A stretch of 64,000 bases of DNA. Source: Melampsora larici-populina 98AG31 (lineage: Eukaryota; Basidiomycota; Pucciniomycetes; Pucciniales; Melampsoraceae). Shown here one piece after another: positions 11,054 through 19,486 of this stretch. The stretch is taken from NCBI RefSeq assembly GCF_000204055.1, contig NW_006768765.1, forward strand, positions 3,519,885 through 3,583,884, written 5' to 3'. Position numbers and translations under genes: made by a program. Under the pieces are notes generated by a model. It saw nothing but the letters and a program-made list of their open reading frames with translations. It was not told the origin of the DNA and searched no databases. Numbering within the stretch: the first letter of the stretch is position 1; every line of letters starts with the position of its first letter.

Positions 11054-13484
11054 TTACTTCTTTTCAGAAGGTTTATGAGCTCTTCTTTGGGCTCTGAACT
11101 CTCGCAAGGTTGTTCTGTTATTAGGGACTTTGTCTGCTGCTAGCCATTCATCTTCGTCTGCACTCCTATTCTTGTATCTCACAAGATAGAGTGTAGTAGA
11201 TTTACCGTTAACTTGTGTATCTCTTTGTTTTATTATATGTGAAAAAATCTTTTCTCCGTCAGTCTCAAACCTGATAGGAGTTTTCTTGGGTATTTCCCTG
11301 TCAGGAAATTTGCTCTTGTCAGAAGCGTGAAACTTCTTTATTAATGAGATTGGAAATACTGGATGCTTTCTCCCAAATTCCTCTGTCAATGCTACTTCTA
11401 CTGCATTGCTTCCATGGAATTTTAGTATTACAAATGGTCCAACAAACTNNNNNNNNNNNNNNNNNNNNNNNNNNNNNNNNNNNNNNNNNNNNNNNNNNNN
11501 NNNNNNNNNNNNNNNNNNNNNNNNNNNNNNNNNNNNNNNNNNNNNNNNNNNNNNNNNNNNNNNNNNNNNNNNNNNNNNNNNNNNNNNNNNNNNNNNNNNN
11601 NNNNNNNNNNNNNNNNNNNNNNNNNNNNNNNNNNNNNNNNNNNNNNNNNNNNNNNNNNNNNNNNNNNNNNNNNNNNNNNNNNNNNNNNNNNNNNNNNNNN
11701 NNNNNNNNNNNNNNNNNNNNNNNNNNNNNNNNNNNNNNNNNNNNNNNNNNNNNNNNNNNNNNNNNNNNNNNNNNNNNNNNNNNNNNNNNNNNNNNNNNNN
11801 NNNNNNNNNNNNNNNNNNNNNNNNNNNNNNNNNNNNNNNNNNNNNNNNNNNNNNNNNNNNNNNNNNNNNNNNNNNNNNNNNNNNNNNNNNNNNNNNNNNN
11901 NNNNNNNNNNNNNNNNNNNNNNNNNNNNNNNNNNNNNNNNNNNNNNNNNNNNNNNNNNNNNNNNNNNNNNNNNNNNNNNNNNNNNNNNNNNNNNNNNNNN
12001 NNNNNNNNNNNNNNNNNNNNNNNNNNNNNNNNNNNNNNNNNNNNNNNNNNNNNNNNNNNNNNNNNNNNNNNNNNNNNNNNNNNNNNNNNNNNNNNNNNNN
12101 NNNNNNNNNNNNNNNNNNNNNNNNNNNNNNNNNNNNNNNNNNNNNNNNNNNNNNNNNNNNNNNNNNNNNNNNNNNNNNNNNNNNNNNNNNNNNNNNNNNN
12201 NNNNNNNNNNNNNNNNNNNNNNNNNNNNNNNNNNNNNNNNNNNNNNNNNNNNNNNNNNNNNNNNNNNNNNNNNNNNNNNNNNNNNNNNNNNNNNNNNNNN
12301 NNNNNNNNNNNNNNNNNNNNNNNNNNNNNNNNNNNNNNNNNNNNNNNNNNNNNNNNNNNNNNNNNNNNNNNNNNNNNNNNNNNNATACATGTAATGTTTG
12401 TTGAATATGTTCAGTAGTCATTATTACTAACACCGCAGTATGTTTTTCTCTAAAATATAGTAGGTCAGACTCAAGTGAAATTTTCCTTGAGTTAGTCCAT
12501 CTTTCCAAGGTTGTTCAAGTGTACTTGATAGGCTCAGATTAGTATTCTGTGCAGATAATATTCTGGTAAGTTTAGCTGTGTTACTATTCTTTTCATAACT
12601 AGCTTTTACTTCATCAAAAAATTCTTCAGACAATTCACATAAACTGATTCCCATCACCGGAATGTCTCTTTCCATTTCTTCAGGTTCCCACGCTGGATTA
12701 CTGGAATCATTTGGTAATGCCATTCTACTAAGTCCATCAGCATTGTTGTGGAATTTTCCTGGTCTATGAGTAATTGTCATAAATGGTTTATACTCTTGTA
12801 TTGCCATCATCCACCTTAACATGTGTCTGCTTGGAGATTTGAGATTTGTCAGTGATCTTACTCCAGTACAGTCTGTTATGACTTCAAAGTAGCTACCATC
12901 AAGGTAGTAGTGTAATTTTTCTAATGCCCAGACTAGTGCTAAGGCTTCTAGCTGGGGCGAAGAATATCTACTTTCAGTATCAGTCAATTTTCTAGATATA
13001 AAGACAATTGGACCTTCTTTTGGTTTCCCATCAATTATCTGTGTTTGATGGAGTGCTGCTCCTAAACCTTCAATTGATGCATCAACGTAAAGTTTAAAAG
13101 GTTTCTCAAAGTCCGGATGAAATAAAATTGGTGCGGTTGTAAGTATTTGTTTTATTTTATTCACTGCATCAATTCTTTCCTTTGTCATTTCAAAGACTAC
13201 ACCTTTAGCATAAAGTCTGTAAAGGCTACGAGTAATGATTCCAAAGTTTGGAATGTGAGCTCTGTAGTAGCTTGTAAATCCTAAGAAGGAACTCAATTCT
13301 TGCTTATCTTTTGGGCAAGGTTTATGTAGTACTGCTGCTACAGAGTTTTGGTCTACTGCTACCCATAATCCTGATACTCGATGGCCTAGGGCTTTACATT
13401 CTTCAAAACCAAAGTGACATTTCTTTAAAGATATTGTCATACCCATGGCTTTGGCTCTTAATAATACTATTTCCATTGATACCA
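11054..13484 (-). pseudogene. Distal pol of the outer element (RT thumb, RNase H, integrase, chromo-like tail)
   Basis: The frame resumes exactly where the nested element split it, continuing after HTTWEEHMV with VSMEIVLLRAKAMG. It passes through the connection (LGFTSYYRAHIPNFG), RNase H (KLYVDASIEGLGAALHQ, LEALALVWALEKLHYYL, VITDCTGVRSL, HNNADGLSRM) and into the pre-integrase region. Near 12475 the family text switches frame (KFHL to ESDLLYFREKHTAVLVI), which indicates a one-base indel. After the gap come a GPY/F module (FVGPFVILKFHGSNAVEV, HPVFPISLIKKF) and a chromodomain-like tail (LYLVRYKNRSADEDEW). The protein would have replicated and inserted the element. It is broken here by the nested insertion and the indel. 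Confidence 0.88.
11449..12384. other. Assembly gap (936 N)
   Basis: A run of N inside the outer element's integrase region. Any frames drawn through it are artefacts. Confidence 1.
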
Positions 13485-13637
13485 TGTTGTGATCCTTATA
13501 AGGAGTTATGCTTGTATTGAGTAGAGCGTTGTTAGTTAGATACGCGCACTCCAGAGTGTACAACCCCATGCTTCAATATTAGTTATATTATCAGATCACC
13601 TTCTCTCTGATCTCTGATACCTGTGAAGCTCATAACA
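13485..13637 (+). repeat. 5' LTR of the inner chromovirus
   Basis: 153 bp, starting TGTTGTGATCC and ending CTCATAACA. Short LTRs of this size are common in fungal chromoviruses. If self-priming is right, transcription should start near ATGCTTCAAT at 13568. Confidence 0.95.
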
Positions 13638-13638
13638 C

Positions 13639-13648
13639 ATTGAAGCAT
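13639..13648 (+). other. Putative self-priming primer-binding site
   Basis: ATTGAAGCAT lies one base after the 5' LTR and is the exact complement of ATGCTTCAAT at 13568-13577 inside the LTR. In Tf1 the first bases of the mRNA fold back onto such a site and prime reverse transcription. No TGG start typical of a tRNA primer site is present. Confidence 0.6.
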
Positions 13649-14025
13649 CTTTTATACATTGGACGTCAGAGAGATAATTCAATAAGAAGAAACAATCGAC
13701 AAAGAAGAATCTAAAAGAAAAAGAAGAAAGTTCAAAAGCCGAAGTTAATTAAAGTTAAGAAAGCAGAAGATTTACAAACCTTGATTCATTAAAGTTAGAA
13801 GACGATTCAAAGCTTAAAACCTTATCCATAGTATACCATTCATCTTGAAACGGAAAATCCTTCTTAAGACCGCTTCAACCAAACTATATCGATCGATCTC
13901 AAATCTCCAACGCCAACACGCCGAACTATACTGTACCCCGCAGTCGGAGTAACAGCACCACTAGCAACTCCAGCCCTAGCGATTCCTTTAAGTCGGCAGA
14001 TTCTGTCAGGTTCGAATCCGAGGAG

Positions 14026-15078
14026 ATGGAACCTACACATGAAATGTCTGGAAACGGGGACCCCTTAGCACAAATCCTAGCTCGACTTGCGGCTATGGAT
14101 GCCAAATTAGATGAAGAAACGAGGAAAAGAGAAGCTGCGGAACAAGGCCGAGCTGAAGCCGAAAGAGAACTCGCCGCTTTGCGTCACCAGCAAACCTCTC
14201 ATGCCTCAGTTCCAGCGACGTCGGCGACTGTAACCCCAGTAAGCAACCCTCCAGCCGCACCTAAAGCTCCTAAAGTGGCAACGCCAGATAAGTTTGACGG
14301 TACGAGGGGGAGCAAGGCCGAAATCTTCGCAAATCAAGTCGGCATTTATATTCTCATGAACCCAACTCAGTTTCCGGATGACAGAACAAAAATCGGATGG
14401 ACCTTGTCGTACATGACTGGTAAAGGAGGGGAATGGGCGAAGCCCTGGACGCAGAAGTTATTGGAAGGGCGAGAAGTCATAACTTGGGATGGTTTTTCGG
14501 ATTCTTTCAAAGCAACCTTTTATGATTCAGAGCGGGTTGCTAAAGCAGAGAAGGCTATACGTGCCCTTAAGCAAACAACTACGGTATTGGCGTATTCTCT
14601 TCGTTTCAATGATTTGGCGTTGATTGTGGGATGGCCGGCTAGTATATTAATTACTCAGTTTTTACAAGGACTCAAGCCCGAAATTCAAGTTCAGATGGTG
14701 CGAGACAAGTTTGAGACGGTAGATGAAATTTCAGAATTAGCTATTAAAATAGATAACATATTACATAAAAGAGAAGAAGATGGAACAGTGATGACAAGAG
14801 AGGTTGTAGCAGTAGACCCAAACGCTATGGATTGTTCAGCATTTAGATTCAATATCTCAAGTGAAGAGTATAGACGTAGAGCTCAAAATTCGTTATGTTA
14901 CAAGTGCGGGAAGAGCGGTCATATTGCAAGAGAATGTGGAAGAGGGAACTTAGGAGGTTGGAAAGGAAAGTGGAGAAGTGGAAGGGAGGCTAAAGTTAGT
15001 ACATCAGAAGTGAAAGAGGAGGATGAGGCGAAGGAGAAGAGCAAAGCTGATGAGTCAAAAAATGGCGTAGCTCGATGA
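14026..15078 (+). CDS. gag: Gag protein of the inner chromovirus
   Basis: 350 residues. After a short coiled-coil stretch (KLDEETRKREAAEQGRAEAE) and an Ala/Pro linker comes the retrotransposon gag core (VATPDKFDGTRGSKAEIFAN, TLSYMTGKGGEWAKPW, FSDSFKATFYD, RFNDLALIVGWP). A CCHC zinc knuckle, CYKCGKSGHIARECG, sits at about residues 291-305, and the tail is highly charged. It would form the virus-like particle and bind the element RNA. The start is the ATG of MEPTHEMSGNGD, about 390 bp after the LTR. Its stop overlaps the pol start as ATGA. Confidence 0.93.
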   Translation: MEPTHEMSGNGDPLAQILARLAAMDAKLDEETRKREAAEQGRAEAERELAALRHQQTSHASVPATSATVTPVSNPPAAPKAPKVATPDKFDGTRGSKAEIFANQVGIYILMNPTQFPDDRTKIGWTLSYMTGKGGEWAKPWTQKLLEGREVITWDGFSDSFKATFYDSERVAKAEKAIRALKQTTTVLAYSLRFNDLALIVGWPASILITQFLQGLKPEIQVQMVRDKFETVDEISELAIKIDNILHKREEDGTVMTREVVAVDPNAMDCSAFRFNISSEEYRRRAQNSLCYKCGKSGHIARECGRGNLGGWKGKWRSGREAKVSTSEVKEEDEAKEKSKADESKNGVAR

Positions 15079-18000
15079 TGAAGGTTGTCCCACCTTCGAG
15101 CTTATCTGAAGTAGAGTTGGAAATCGATATGGGTGCAATTGAAGCTGAAATTAATTTGATTGAAATTAAAGACAATCGTGTTTTTGCTACCGTGCCCATT
15201 TTTGACCCTACCCAAGAGACAACCCATTTTGCCCGAGCCATGTTTGACTCCGGCGCGACCCATGATGTTCTGAATGAAGCTTTCGCAAGACACAAGAACT
15301 TAGACCTCATTAAACTACCAAAAGCTAAACCGGTAACAGGATTTAACGGAGCCCAATCGTCAATAACTCATATCGGCGAATTTATCATTGAACCCACCGA
15401 AGACAGAAGACCTACAACATTCCTCATATCAAAATTGAAAGATTCAATCGACTGTATAATAGGAGTAGATTGGATTAGCAAGAACCATGAGAAGATAGAT
15501 TGGATACGACGTACCTTAAAGGATCAAGCCTGCATTGCGACTACTGAAGTAGTCTCGTCATTACCGAAAACAGTCCTAGGAGTCACCAGCGGAGCGGCCA
15601 TAGGACAAGCTAGGAATAGTGACGAGGGGGTGTGTATCTTCCATGATACGCTAGCACCCCCGCAATGTGAGTCTCGTGTAGTTTTTTCCAATGTTATAAA
15701 TGAAACAACTAGCAAGCAGGATTGCCTTCTAAATAACAGGAACCATATACACAAAAACCGAGCGCCAGATGAAGATGGAAACTCACGAATTGCAGTTGGT
15801 GAACCAACTTCGTCCGATCCGAAAACAGTCCTAGAGGATTCCAGTGGAGAGACTATAGGACAAGCTAGGAACCGTGACGAGGGGGTGTGTGTCTTCCATG
15901 ATACGCTAACACCCCCGCAACGTGAGTGTGCCAATGCCCTATCTTCAAATATTTCTAAAGAATCAGCTAGCAAGCAATTACATCCTTTACAACAGTATAG
16001 CCTAGCTCGAAACCGAACATGGAGGAACCGGTCTTGCCTACCAAAGCCGGCAATACTCGCAACACCACACCTTGATGCAGCACGCGCGTCGTGGAATGTT
16101 TCAGCAAAACTGGAGGCCGAGAAAGCTGAGAAAAAACCAACCTTGTCTGCCGCCGACCTAGTACCAAAAGCTTACCACGACTACCTTCCAATGTTCGAGA
16201 AATCAAATGCGAAGACATTACCGCCACATCGACCTTATGACTTTTGTGTTGATTTATTACTAGGCGCGACACCTCAAGCCAGTAGAGTCATTCCGCTATC
16301 ACCAGCAGAAACTGAGGTCCTCAATGAGATGATAGAGGAAGGGTTGGCTGCAGGGACCATTCGGCGAACGACATCGCCATGGGCCGCTCCTGTTCTCTTC
16401 ACGGGAAAGAAAGATGGTAAACTTAGACCATGCTTTGATTATAGGAAATTAAATGCATTGACAGTCAAGAATAGATATCCTTTACCATTGACAATGGAAC
16501 TCATTGATAGTCTACTTCACGCAGACAAGTTTACGTCCTTAGATATGCGCAATGGCTATAACAACTTACGAGTACGAGAAGGGGACGAAGCAAAGTTAGC
16601 ATTCATCTGTAAAGCGGGTCAGTTCGAGCCACTCACCATGCCATTTGGTCCGACCGGCGCTCCGGGTTACTTTCAGTACTTTGTACAAGACATCTTTAAG
16701 GACCGAATAGGACGTGACATGGCTGCTTTCTTAGATGACATATTAATCTACACCAAACCCGGCGAAGATCACGAGAAAGCAGTGAAAGATGCCCTGGAAA
16801 CTTTGAGGAAACAAAATGTCTGGTTAAAGCCAGAGAAATGTAAATTTGCTCAGAAGGAACTGACATACCTAGGCTTAAAACTATCTCATAATAAAATATC
16901 TATGGATGGGGACAAAGTGAAAGCGGTGACAGAATGGCCAACACCTCGGAACGTTAGCGAAGTTCAGCAATTCGTTGGCTTTGCAAACTTCTACAGACGG
17001 TTTATCAATAATTTTTCACGCATCGCTAGACCGCTTCACGAACTAACTCAGGATAAAGTACCATTCGAGTGGAACGAAAGACGGGAGGAGGCATTTACTG
17101 AGTTGAAGAAAGCATTTACAACAGCACCTGTCCTTAAGATTGCAGATCCATACAAGGAATTTATCCTCGAATGCGACTGTTCTGATTTCGCGCTTGGGGC
17201 GGTTCTGTCACAAGTATCGGACGAGGATGGTGAATTGCATCCTGTGGCGTTTCTGTCAAGATCCTTAGCTCAAGCCGAGAAGAACTACGAGATCTTCGAC
17301 AAAGAACTGTTAGCGGTCATTGCGTCTTTCAAAGAGTGGCGGCATTATTTAGAAGGAAACCCACATCGCTTGAACGTCATAGTGTATACGGATCATAAAA
17401 ATTTAGAATCATTGATGACAACAAAAGAACTCACGAGAAGGCAAGCAAGGTGGGCGGAAACCCTTGCATGCTTTGACTTCGAAATTAGATTTAGGCCAGG
17501 AAAGCGGTCGACCAAACCTGATGCGCTCTCGCGAAGACCAGATCATAAACCGGAAGAGGGTTGCAAATTGACAATCGGCCAACTTTTAAAACCTGAGAAC
17601 CTACCGACAGACGCTTTTGTAGGAGAAATTGATGCTTTGGATGACTGGATTGAAGAGGAGGAGTGGGATAGCTGCTTCTTCTTTGAAGAGGAAGCGGTAG
17701 CAGAGGTTAACGATATTGAAACCGAAGATGACATTATTGATGAAGACGAGAAGTTTTGGGATGATAGCATCATTTTGAATGAAATACGGAGAAACGTAAT
17801 GAAGGATGAAAGAATATCAAGTATAGTCTCAAAGTGCCAAAGTCAAAAGGACGGTGTTTGGGAGGATTATGTGTATACAAGTGGTCTCCTCTACTTCAAA
17901 GGAATGGTCGAAGTGCCCAATATTCATGACTTAAAACGCCGCATTCTGATGACAAGACACGATAGTCCACTGGCAGGACATCCAGGTCGAATGAAAACTC

Positions 18001-19241
18001 TCAATCTACTGAAACGCTGCTATCACTGGCCTTCGATGAAAGCATTTGTGAATGCATATGTGGACGGATGTCATTCCTGCCAGAGGGTGAAAGCAAGAAC
18101 AACAGCGCCATTCGGATCGTTACAACCTTTACCTGTACCGGCTGGCCCTTGGACTGACGTCTGCTACGATCTTATAACAGATTTACCGGAGTCAGAAGGT
18201 AAAGACTGCATTCTAACAGTGATTGACCGACTAACAAAGATGTGCCATTTTGTCGCATGTAATACAACAATGTCATCTGAGGAACTAGCAAAAGCGATGA
18301 TCAGGAATGTTTGGAAATATCACGGAACACCCAAGTCAATCACCTCAGATAGAGGAAACATTTTTATTTCCAAACTGACAAAGGAGCTCAATCATCAGCT
18401 AGGTATCACGACGCAATCATCAACAGCGTACCATCCGCAAACGGATGGTCAATCCGAGATTGCAAATAAAGCGGTCGAACAGTACTTGCGTCATTTTGTT
18501 GGATATAAACAAGACAACTGGGTAGGCTTATTGGACCTAGCAGAGTTCGCTTATAATAATAGCCCCCACACAGCTACAGGAATCTCGCCATTCAAGGCTA
18601 ATTACGGCTACGACGTATCGTATTCAAGAGTACCGTCGCGTGAACAGTGTATACCGGCAGTCGAAGAGATGATGCATCAACTCAAGGAGGTTCAAGACGA
18701 ATTACGAGAGTCCCTCAAACTAGCTCAAGAATCAATGAAATCACAATACGACAAGCATAGCCGCGAAACCCCAGATTGGGAGATAGGTTCGAAGGTTTGG
18801 TTGGATTCCAGGCATATCTCGACAACAAGACCAAGTGCCAAGTTCTCACACAAGTGGTTGGGACCTTTTGTTATCTCTGAGCGAGTATCAACGAATGCTT
18901 ACAAATTGGCCCTGCCTGAGTCTATGAAACGGATACATCCCGTATTTTCTGTAGGACTCTTACGACAATATAATCCAAGCAAGATTGACGGGCAATTACA
19001 ACCTCCGCCGGCAGCAATCATTGTAGAGGACGAGGAAGAATTCGAAGTGAATGAAATCCTCGACAAACGGAAGAGAGGCTCAAAAGTTGAGTATTTAGTC
19101 AACTGGAAAGGTTATGGTGCCGAAGACGACTCATGGGAACCAGAAAAAGGATTGAAGAATGCGATGGAGTTGGTGAATGAATTTAATAGAAAGTACCCAT
19201 TAGCTGAATTAAATTATAAGAGGACAAGGCGGGTAAAGTGA
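15075..19241 (+). CDS. pol: Pol polyprotein of the inner chromovirus (PR-RT-RH-IN-chromodomain)
   Basis: 1388 residues, no break. Domains in order: aspartic protease (FDSGATHDVL, about 55-64); a linker with an internal duplication; reverse transcriptase (SPWAAPVLFTGKKDGKLRP, LDMRNGYNNL, MPFGPTGAPGYFQ, catalytic FLDDILIY at about 552-559); RNase H (ECDCSDFALGAVLSQ, YTDHKNLESL, KPDALSRRPD); integrase with its HHCC zinc site (HDSPLAGHPGR ... GCHSCQRVK); the DDE core (DLITDLPE, SDRGNIF, HPQTDGQSEIANKAVEQ); GPY/F module (KWLGPFVISERVS); and a chromodomain (YLVNWKGYGAEDDSWEPEKG). The chromodomain would steer integration to marked chromatin. The pol frame is open for only 24 nt before the gag stop, so expression by coupled stop-restart at ATGA is likely. 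Confidence 0.95.
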   Translation: MMKVVPPSSLSEVELEIDMGAIEAEINLIEIKDNRVFATVPIFDPTQETTHFARAMFDSGATHDVLNEAFARHKNLDLIKLPKAKPVTGFNGAQSSITHIGEFIIEPTEDRRPTTFLISKLKDSIDCIIGVDWISKNHEKIDWIRRTLKDQACIATTEVVSSLPKTVLGVTSGAAIGQARNSDEGVCIFHDTLAPPQCESRVVFSNVINETTSKQDCLLNNRNHIHKNRAPDEDGNSRIAVGEPTSSDPKTVLEDSSGETIGQARNRDEGVCVFHDTLTPPQRECANALSSNISKESASKQLHPLQQYSLARNRTWRNRSCLPKPAILATPHLDAARASWNVSAKLEAEKAEKKPTLSAADLVPKAYHDYLPMFEKSNAKTLPPHRPYDFCVDLLLGATPQASRVIPLSPAETEVLNEMIEEGLAAGTIRRTTSPWAAPVLFTGKKDGKLRPCFDYRKLNALTVKNRYPLPLTMELIDSLLHADKFTSLDMRNGYNNLRVREGDEAKLAFICKAGQFEPLTMPFGPTGAPGYFQYFVQDIFKDRIGRDMAAFLDDILIYTKPGEDHEKAVKDALETLRKQNVWLKPEKCKFAQKELTYLGLKLSHNKISMDGDKVKAVTEWPTPRNVSEVQQFVGFANFYRRFINNFSRIARPLHELTQDKVPFEWNERREEAFTELKKAFTTAPVLKIADPYKEFILECDCSDFALGAVLSQVSDEDGELHPVAFLSRSLAQAEKNYEIFDKELLAVIASFKEWRHYLEGNPHRLNVIVYTDHKNLESLMTTKELTRRQARWAETLACFDFEIRFRPGKRSTKPDALSRRPDHKPEEGCKLTIGQLLKPENLPTDAFVGEIDALDDWIEEEEWDSCFFFEEEAVAEVNDIETEDDIIDEDEKFWDDSIILNEIRRNVMKDERISSIVSKCQSQKDGVWEDYVYTSGLLYFKGMVEVPNIHDLKRRILMTRHDSPLAGHPGRMKTLNLLKRCYHWPSMKAFVNAYVDGCHSCQRVKARTTAPFGSLQPLPVPAGPWTDVCYDLITDLPESEGKDCILTVIDRLTKMCHFVACNTTMSSEELAKAMIRNVWKYHGTPKSITSDRGNIFISKLTKELNHQLGITTQSSTAYHPQTDGQSEIANKAVEQYLRHFVGYKQDNWVGLLDLAEFAYNNSPHTATGISPFKANYGYDVSYSRVPSREQCIPAVEEMMHQLKEVQDELRESLKLAQESMKSQYDKHSRETPDWEIGSKVWLDSRHISTTRPSAKFSHKWLGPFVISERVSTNAYKLALPESMKRIHPVFSVGLLRQYNPSKIDGQLQPPPAAIIVEDEEEFEVNEILDKRKRGSKVEYLVNWKGYGAEDDSWEPEKGLKNAMELVNEFNRKYPLAELNYKRTRRVK

Positions 19242-19321
19242 CGGTGATGCTTTTTCCCCGCAGGGGTTTTTTAATGCTAACCGGTGGAAAGACGTCAGCT
19301 CAACAAGAGGGAGTGGGACGT

Positions 19322-19330
19322 AAAGGGGAG
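19322..19330 (+). other. Polypurine tract of the inner chromovirus
   Basis: AAAGGGGAG three bases before the 3' LTR; the expected plus-strand primer. Confidence 0.6.
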
Positions 19331-19333
19331 TAG

Positions 19334-19486
19334 TGTTGTGATCCTTATAAGGAGTTATGCTTGTATTGAGTAGAGCGTTGTTAGTTAGATACGCGCACTC
19401 CAGAGTGTACAACCCCATGCTTCAATATTAGTTATATTATCAGATCACCTTCTCTCTGATCTCTGATACCTGTGAAGCTCATAACA
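19334..19486 (+). repeat. 3' LTR of the inner chromovirus
   Basis: 153 bp and, compared by eye, identical to 13485-13637. It is followed by the target duplication TACCA. Confidence 0.95.

Larger units (their letters stand above)
13485..19486 (+). mobile_element. Inner Ty3/gypsy chromovirus (Tf1/sushi-like), apparently intact
   Basis: A complete 6.0-kb element lies inside the outer element's RT, in opposite orientation. LTRs of 153 bp (13485-13637 and 19334-19486) look identical. The target duplication is TACCA (13480-13484 and 19487-19491). Removing the insert and one TACCA restores the outer pol frame without a gap. Gag (14026-15078) and pol (15075-19241) are both open and carry all expected motifs, including a C-terminal chromodomain. 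The primer site looks self-complementary to the LTR rather than to a tRNA. This is a recent and possibly active copy. Confidence 0.95.

Noticed and set aside
11344..12417. Long open frames across 11449-12384
   Set aside because: They run through undetermined bases (N) and have no meaning.
15524..15973. 149-codon minus-strand gene inside the inner pol
   Set aside because: Shadow of the intact pol frame; it reflects the duplicated linker read backwards.
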